DNA of 64,000 nucleotides from Hymenobacter plasmatis (GTDB lineage Bacteria > Bacteroidota > Bacteroidia > Cytophagales > Hymenobacteraceae), in the NCBI RefSeq assembly GCF_020711255.1, contig NZ_JAJFAW010000011.1:62001-126000 (forward strand). The letters run 5' to 3'. Position numbers and translations under genes: made by a program. Numbering within the stretch: position 1 is the stretch's first letter; each line of letters begins with the position of its first letter. The notes beneath the pieces were generated by a model, which was not told where the DNA came from, ran no database searches, and saw only the letters and a program-made list of their open reading frames with translations. Positions 59,254 to 64,000 of the stretch are shown here, piece by piece.

Positions 59254-60756
59254 CTACAGCTTCTCAAACACGCGGCGGAAGCTCACGGCCTCGCCGATGT
59301 AGCTGCGCAGCTCCGAAATCGGCATGCGGGTTTGCTCGCGGGAGTCGCGGTGGCGCACGGTCACGGTGTCGTCTTCAAGGGTCTGGTGGTCGACGGCGAT
59401 GCAGAAGGGCGTGCCGATGAGGTCCTGGCGGGTGTAGCGCTTGCCGATGGCGTCGCGCTCTTCGAGCACCAGGCGGAAGTCAAACCGCAGGTCGTCGAAA
59501 ATGGCCTGGGCTTTCTCGGGCAGGCCGTCTTTGCGGACGAGCGGGAAGATGGCGGCTTTCACCGGGGCCACCGCCGGGTGCAGCTTCAGGAAGGTACGGG
59601 TTTTGGTTTGCTGGGCGTCGCCCTCTCCTTCGGTGATGGTTTCTTCGGCGAAAGCCTGGCACATCGTGGCCAAGAACAGGCGGTCGGCGCCCACAGATGT
59701 TTCCACCACGTAGGGCACGTAGTTGCCGTAGGGCTTGCCGGTGGCGGGGTCCACGTCGTTGTCGAAGTACTGCTGCTTTTTGCGGCTCAGGGCCTGGTGC
59801 TGTGTCAGGTCGAAGTCGGAGCGGGAGTGAATGCCTTCGATTTCCTTGAAGCCGAAGGGGAATTCATACTCAATATCCACTGCGGCCTTAGCGTAGTGGG
59901 CTAGTTTGTCGTGGTCGTGGAAGCGCAGCTTCTCAGCCGGCAGGCCCAGCGCCTCGTGGAAGCGGCGGCGGGCGGCCTTCCAGGTGTCGTACCACTCGCC
60001 TTCGGTGCCGGGACGCACGAAGAATTGCATCTCCATCTGCTCAAACTCCCGCATCCGGAAGATGAACTGCCGGGCCACAATCTCGTTCCGGAAAGCTTTG
60101 CCGATTTGGGCAATGCCGAAGGGAATCTTCATGCGGGCCGACTTCTGCACGTTCAGGAAGTTCACGAAGATGCCCTGGGCGGTTTCGGGGCGCAGGTACA
60201 CGGGCGGCGCATCCGAATCCACGGCCGAGCCCTGAGTCGAGAACATCAGGTTGAACTGGCGCACTTCGGTCCAGTTGCCGGTTTTGGAAACGGGGCAGAG
60301 AATTTTCTCGTCGATAATAAGTTGGCGCACGCCAGCCAGGTCGTTTTCGGTGAGCAGGCGGCCCATTTCGGCCGTGAGGGCCGCGCCGCGGGCGGGGTCG
60401 CCGGCATTTTCGTACTCGGCAGCTTTTTCTTCGAGCAGCACGTCGGCGCGGTAGCGCTTCTTACTGTCGAGGTTATCCACCATGGGGTCGTTGAAGCCGT
60501 CGATGTGGCCCGAGGCTTTCCAAGTCTGGGGCGCCATAAAAATGGCCGCGTCGATGCCCACCACGTCGTGGTGCAGCTGGGTCATGGCCTCCCACCACAG
60601 GCGCTTGAGGTTGTTTTTCAGCTCCACGCCGTTGGGGCCGTAGTCGTACACGGCGGCTAGGCCATCATAGATTTCGGAGGACTGAAATACGAAGCCGTAT
60701 TCCTTGGCGTGGGCCACAATATCCTTGAGCTGGGTGGTTTCGAGTGCTGGGTTCAT
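59254..60756 (-). CDS. glyS: Glycyl-tRNA synthetase, single-chain class II type
   Basis: A 500-residue alpha2-type GlyRS. Motif 2 is seen as AFRNEIVARQFIFRMREFEQ and motif 3 as SVGADRLFLATM. The N-terminal motif 1 region (VYDYGPNGVELKNNLKRLWW) and C-terminal anticodon-binding domain (GTPFCIAVDHQTLEDDTVTV) are present. It attaches glycine to tRNA-Gly. A perfect -7 box ends five bases before its ATG, suggesting a leaderless mRNA. Its 3' end is duplicated beyond the neighbouring lipoprotein gene. Confidence 0.96.
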   Translation of the reverse strand: MNPALETTQLKDIVAHAKEYGFVFQSSEIYDGLAAVYDYGPNGVELKNNLKRLWWEAMTQLHHDVVGIDAAIFMAPQTWKASGHIDGFNDPMVDNLDSKKRYRADVLLEEKAAEYENAGDPARGAALTAEMGRLLTENDLAGVRQLIIDEKILCPVSKTGNWTEVRQFNLMFSTQGSAVDSDAPPVYLRPETAQGIFVNFLNVQKSARMKIPFGIAQIGKAFRNEIVARQFIFRMREFEQMEMQFFVRPGTEGEWYDTWKAARRRFHEALGLPAEKLRFHDHDKLAHYAKAAVDIEYEFPFGFKEIEGIHSRSDFDLTQHQALSRKKQQYFDNDVDPATGKPYGNYVPYVVETSVGADRLFLATMCQAFAEETITEGEGDAQQTKTRTFLKLHPAVAPVKAAIFPLVRKDGLPEKAQAIFDDLRFDFRLVLEERDAIGKRYTRQDLIGTPFCIAVDHQTLEDDTVTVRHRDSREQTRMPISELRSYIGEAVSFRRVFEKL

Positions 60757-60761
60757 GCTTA

Positions 60762-60769
60762 CAAAAGTA
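60762..60769 (-). promoter_or_regulatory. -7 promoter box TACTTTTG for glyS
   Basis: A perfect TAnnTTTG match on the minus strand ending five bases before the ATG at 60756. Transcription would start at or beside the start codon. Confidence 0.5.
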
Positions 60770-60883
60770 GGCCGATGTGGCAGAAGCTGAAACTACTGCG
60801 TAGAAGGCACGAAATATTCAGTTAACGCTTACTCCCTACTTCGCGTCACAATTCGGTAACATAGCCGGGACAAGCCTCCTCCC

Positions 60884-60891
60884 TACCTTTG
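60884..60891 (+). promoter_or_regulatory. -7 promoter box TACCTTTG for the phosphate transporter gene
   Basis: A perfect TAnnTTTG match 39 bases before ATG 60931. No TTG at the expected -33 distance. Confidence 0.45.
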
Positions 60892-60930
60892 GCGCGTGAT
60901 TCAACCTAAATTCCCACTAATTCTCTGTTT

Positions 60931-62334
60931 ATGTTTGGTTTAGAACCCCACGTGCTGCTGCTTCTCGGCGTGTGCCTGCTGGCCGCCTGCGCGTTCGAGT
61001 TCGTCAACGGTTTTCACGACACGGCCAACGCCGTGGCCACCGTTATTTATACCAACACGCTCCGGCCCTGGGTGGCCGTCGTGTGGTCGGCGTTCTGGAA
61101 CTTCATCGGCGTGTTTGCCGGTGGCATTGGCGTGGCCATGGGCATTGTGTACCTACTGCCAGTCGAGAGCTTGGTAGACGCCAACGTGTACCACGGCATT
61201 GCCATGGTTGGGGCCCTTATTCTAGGCGCCATTATTTGGAATGTGGGCACTTGGTACTACGGCATCCCGGCCTCTAGTTCACACGCCCTCATTGGCTCTA
61301 TTCTGGGCGTGGGCATTGCTTATTCGCTGCTGCCCGAGTCGCGGGGAACTGCCGTGAACTGGGCCAAAGCCGGTGAAACGGGCATTGCCCTGCTGGCAGG
61401 TCCCTTGCTGGGCTTCGCGCTCACCATCGGCATGATGTTCTTGTTCAAGCGCTTTGTGCCCAGCAAGGCCATTTTTAAGGAACCACACAAGCGCAAGCCC
61501 CCACCCCTGTGGATTCGCCTGCTGTTGATTGTGACGTGTACACTGGTGAGCTTTTTCCACGGCTCCAACGACGGCCAGAAAGGCGTGGGCCTCATCATGC
61601 TGATTCTCATCGGCATCGTGCCCTTCCGCTTTGCCCTCGACGAATCCAAGAACCCCCTGGACCTGCGCGAGTCCCTTGGCAAAGTGGAGTACGTGATAAA
61701 CCGCGTGAACCGGCAGGAATTGAGCCCCAACGACCAAAAGAGCCTGAGCGAAATGCAGGCCCAAACCGCCGACCTCGACCGCATCTTTGCCGGCATAACC
61801 CACGTCAAGGACTTGCCTCAGAAGACGCGCTTCGAAATCCGCCGAGACGTGCTGCTGCTGGCCAACCGTGCCAAAAAGTTGCTGGCTTCGCCTAGCATTA
61901 GCCTCAGCACCCAGGACCGCGACATCTACGACGCGGCCACCAAGGAAATGAAAACGTTCACGGACTACGCCCCCTGGTGGGTGCTGCTCATGGTGAGCCT
62001 CTCGCTGGCCGTGGGCACCATGATAGGCTGGCAGCGCATTGTGAAAACCATCGGCGAGCGCATCGGCAAGGAGCACTTGAGCTATGCCCAGGGCGCCTCT
62101 TCCGAGTTGGTAGCGGCAGCTATGATTGGGGTGAGCACGCAGTTTGGCTTGCCGGCTTCCACCACGCACGTGCTCACTTCGTCCATCGCGGGCTCCATGG
62201 TGGCCAGCCGCGGTGTGAAGAATATTAACCCCGGCATGGTGCGCAACATTGCCCTGGCCTGGGTGCTCACCTTGCCCGTAACCATGGTGCTTTCGGGGGT
62301 ACTGTTCCTGCTGTTCCGCGCCTTGTTGGGCTAA
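60931..62334 (+). CDS. Inorganic phosphate transporter, PiT family
   Basis: A 467-residue protein with about 10 transmembrane helices. The duplicated PiT signature appears as EFVNGFHDTANAVATVIYT near the N-terminus and as FFHGSNDGQKGVGLIML in the middle. Between the halves is a soluble loop of about 110 residues (ESKNPLDLRESLGKVEYVIN). The C-terminal half has GLPASTTHVLTSSIAGSMV. It imports phosphate-metal complexes with H+ or Na+. It stands alone between divergent glyS and a terminator. Confidence 0.94.
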   Translation: MFGLEPHVLLLLGVCLLAACAFEFVNGFHDTANAVATVIYTNTLRPWVAVVWSAFWNFIGVFAGGIGVAMGIVYLLPVESLVDANVYHGIAMVGALILGAIIWNVGTWYYGIPASSSHALIGSILGVGIAYSLLPESRGTAVNWAKAGETGIALLAGPLLGFALTIGMMFLFKRFVPSKAIFKEPHKRKPPPLWIRLLLIVTCTLVSFFHGSNDGQKGVGLIMLILIGIVPFRFALDESKNPLDLRESLGKVEYVINRVNRQELSPNDQKSLSEMQAQTADLDRIFAGITHVKDLPQKTRFEIRRDVLLLANRAKKLLASPSISLSTQDRDIYDAATKEMKTFTDYAPWWVLLMVSLSLAVGTMIGWQRIVKTIGERIGKEHLSYAQGASSELVAAAMIGVSTQFGLPASTTHVLTSSIAGSMVASRGVKNINPGMVRNIALAWVLTLPVTMVLSGVLFLLFRALLG

Positions 62335-62356
62335 GAAGCTCGGCCGATAAAAACAC

Positions 62357-62390
62357 AAAAAAGGCTGCCCCTTAGGAGGCAGCCTTTTTT
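62357..62390. terminator. Bidirectional Rho-independent terminator
   Basis: AAGGCTGCC (62361-62369) pairs with GGCAGCCTT (62378-62386); A-run before, T-run after. It ends the phosphate transporter transcript. Confidence 0.9.
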
Positions 62391-62475
62391 CATGCTCGGG
62401 TTATTAGCAAAATCTGCGGTTGCTAGTGAAACGACCAAAAAGGGGGATAACCCGGCTGTTTTCACTGGTTTGTCC

Positions 62476-62514
62476 ACTTATCCACATCGAAATACCGTCA
62501 AAATGTGGATAAGT
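62476..62514. promoter_or_regulatory. Pair of perfect inverted DnaA boxes
   Basis: TTATCCACA (62478-62486) and TGTGGATAA (62504-62512) match the DnaA box consensus TTATNCACA perfectly, in opposite orientation. They sit inside a 12-base inverted repeat (62476-62487 / 62503-62514), loop 15 bases. It lies in a 185-base gap between convergent genes and is AT-richer than its flanks. Confidence 0.6.
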
Positions 62515-62519
62515 CGAAT

Positions 62520-63005
62520 TTATTTGGGCCACTGCACCTCCATGTCGTCATTGATGAAGACGCCGAAATTCACGAATTGCAGCTCGCCTTCCTCAAAATA
62601 TAAGTCAATCATGGACTTCTCGTAGGACAGGCGCACCGCTCCTTCTTCCATGGTTTCGAGCTCGGGCGTGGGCTGGTTGTGCGACTGCATCAGCGCCTTT
62701 ATCTGGTCGACGCTTTGGCCGTAGATGGCCTCGCCGAAGAGGCGCATGTTGGGGTTGTCGGTTTCGATGCAGCTCAGGCGGAAGTCGTCTTCGCGGTCGA
62801 AGTACAAGGACAGCAGGTAGTCGTCTTCGTGGTAGTTCCAGGCTTGGTGCTCGAAGTCGTCGTCGTCGTCCGATTCTTCGATTTCTTCCGGCTCGCCCAC
62901 CAGGGTACGCACCTCGTCCATGGTGGCACCAAAGCGCAGGGGGCCCATGCCGGTGCCCAGAATAATTTCGTTTTCCTCGATGCTGGAGGGTTGGTTGGTG
63001 TTCAT
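62520..63005 (-). CDS. Acidic protein of unknown function
   Basis: A 161-residue protein with a high Asp/Glu content, including the run EESDDDDDFEHQAWNYHEDD. Other segments are GPLRFGATMDEVRTLVGEP and YEKSMIDLYFEEGELQFVNF. No signal peptide or membrane segment. The GPLRFGATMDEVRTLLG-like phrase is found in small Bacteroidota proteins related to immunity or SMI1-like folds, but I cannot assign a family. ATG 63005 chosen over 63032. Confidence 0.55.
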   Translation of the reverse strand: MNTNQPSSIEENEIILGTGMGPLRFGATMDEVRTLVGEPEEIEESDDDDDFEHQAWNYHEDDYLLSLYFDREDDFRLSCIETDNPNMRLFGEAIYGQSVDQIKALMQSHNQPTPELETMEEGAVRLSYEKSMIDLYFEEGELQFVNFGVFINDDMEVQWPK

Positions 63006-63133
63006 GGGATTGGGGTGAAGGGTAGTAAACAAAGGTAGGCAGCGGGGCTAGTTGTCAGTTATTCGTGGTCCGTTGTCGGTAGCGGGGGCTGTTGCCTCAC
63101 TTGGTACTTGGCTACGAACAACTGGCAACGGCC

Positions 63134-63628
63134 CTACTTGCCGTATTTCTCAATGAAGGCTTCTTTCTGCCGCAGGTACTCGGGGTGCACTTTGGCCTGG
63201 TCCCACTTGCGCTTGAAAATGGCGGCGGCTTCCACTTTGTCTTCGTCGGGGTGGGTGGTGCGGGGCAGCTCGGCACGGCCGTGGGCGCCGCTCTGGCCCT
63301 TCTTGTCGTCGGGCACGGGGCCGGCGTACTTCTTGCCGCCTCGGTGGTTGGCGTAGCGCCGGGCCCGCGTAAAGCCCATCTGAATGAATTTCCGGGCCAT
63401 GTCGGCCCCCACAAAATCGTGCGCTTTCAAATAAGCTTCAAATAGCCCGTAAATGGTCTCCGACGACTCGGTGGCTGCCGCCGCGTCTTTGAAGCGCCAG
63501 TAGGGCAGGATTTCGCCTTTGTAGGGCTGTACCAGCAGCACGCCCTGCTCGCCCCGGCCCACGCGGTACAGCTCGGGGTGCTGCCGAAAATCAACAGTGT
63601 GGAAATCGAGGGTGTAATCGAACGGCAT
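63134..63628 (-). CDS. DUF4385 domain-containing protein
   Basis: A 164-residue soluble protein: DYTLDFHTVDFRQHPELYRV, EQGVLLVQPYKGEILPYWRF, FVGADMARKFIQMGFTRARR and a C-terminal KRKWDQAKVHPEYLRQKE. This is the DUF4385 pattern; function unknown. It is on the same strand as the acidic protein but separated by 128 bases. Confidence 0.8.
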   Translation of the reverse strand: MPFDYTLDFHTVDFRQHPELYRVGRGEQGVLLVQPYKGEILPYWRFKDAAAATESSETIYGLFEAYLKAHDFVGADMARKFIQMGFTRARRYANHRGGKKYAGPVPDDKKGQSGAHGRAELPRTTHPDEDKVEAAAIFKRKWDQAKVHPEYLRQKEAFIEKYGK

Positions 63629-64000
63629 CCGGCGCTATACGCAAACCGAGCCGCCGCGGGATACACCCGGGCTTTCCATTCAGCCCAACTCGAGTGGGCA
63701 CCCTAGCGCAATGTGGAATACCTGGGTGGATAGGTGGATAAGTTCAACTCAACTTCTGAATGCGCTAGGCAAGCCGCTTCCCACAGAAGCTAGTAGCGGA
63801 AGCTGCGTCTTTTCCCAGGAAGTGCGCAGCGCTTGTGGGCGAAGGGCGGCGCCACTTTTCGGGCCTGGCCTTTTCGGCGCGCTTGAGCCGGGCAAACGCC
63901 TCAGCCCAACGAGCCGCTTTGTGAAACAAAATTCTTGAGCTGAAAAGCAAACTTCTCAAATCGGGCCCAAACCCTTCAGTCGGGTTTTCCCCAATCTTAA
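63629..64000. other. Intergenic or incomplete region at the right edge
   Basis: 372 bases with no supported gene. Two short overlapping ORFs on opposite strands (63711-63938 and 63765-63959) look spurious. GGTGGATAAG near 63728-63737 resembles a degenerate DnaA box. The region probably belongs to a promoter or to a gene beyond the edge. Confidence 0.4.

Noticed and set aside
63711..63959. Two short overlapping ORFs on opposite strands at the right edge
   Set aside because: No motif, no promoter box and mutual overlap; likely chance frames.

Overview
The window is high-GC chromosomal DNA from a member of the Bacteroidota, most likely a Hymenobacter-like cytophagalean (inference). The support is: the -7 promoter element TAnnTTTG with no recognisable Shine-Dalgarno sequences; a type IX secretion C-terminal sorting domain on a DUF1501 protein; a TonB-dependent receptor; a TraR/DksA-like protein missing most zinc-finger cysteines; a single-chain glycyl-tRNA synthetase; and several families of short inverted REP-type repeats. 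No rRNA, tRNA, CRISPR array, prophage or insertion sequence was found.

Layout. 1-9.9 kb: end of a TonB-dependent receptor, an ECF-type sigma factor with a small partner gene, ClpP, a CDF metal transporter, an MFS permease, a GNAT enzyme, small envelope proteins, a TesA-like esterase, a DUF72 protein and an RlpA-like DPBB/SPOR protein. 10-20 kb: penicillin-acylase family hydrolase, a TonB C-terminal domain protein, a DUF1501/DUF1800 pair, an NlpC/P60 peptidase, a minimal HELxH protein and a Ser/Gly/Tyr-rich protein. 20-25.5 kb: AraC regulator, acyl-CoA dehydrogenase, a DoxX-like protein, RecJ and a 37-residue membrane protein. 25.6-33 kb: a minus-strand run CoaX - outer-membrane protein - LptC - small membrane protein - PpiD-like foldase - TPR protein that looks like an envelope-biogenesis cluster. 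33-39.8 kb: RluB-type pseudouridine synthase with a very long disordered N-terminus, DksA-like protein, lumazine synthase, TPR membrane protein, pyruvate dehydrogenase E1 alpha, then divergent RecF and a DUF721 protein. 40.1-41.1 kb: an AT-rich patch with a small helix-turn-helix gene, a near-perfect parS site and about ten TGTTAC motifs. 41-51 kb: GDPD, DUF2939, PLDc_N, rhomboid, polyprenyl synthase, RNase R, a fused two-ATPase oligopeptide ABC protein, a frameshifted GIY-YIG gene and LspA. 51-64 kb: IleRS, an RND/MMPL exporter, a lipoprotein gene inserted at the 3' end of glyS, GlyRS, a PiT phosphate transporter, two DnaA boxes, a DUF4385 protein and an acidic unknown.

Most genes are housekeeping. 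The parts least explained by ordinary annotation are: (i) the parS / TGTTAC / HTH patch at 40.45-41.09 kb; (ii) the lipoprotein gene bracketed by the real 3' end of glyS and a diverged second copy of that end; (iii) the REP-type inverted repeats, one pair of which brackets a module containing the broken GIY-YIG gene; (iv) -7 boxes lying 4-5 bases from start codons, which imply leaderless mRNAs. No clearly new defence or mobile system is visible.
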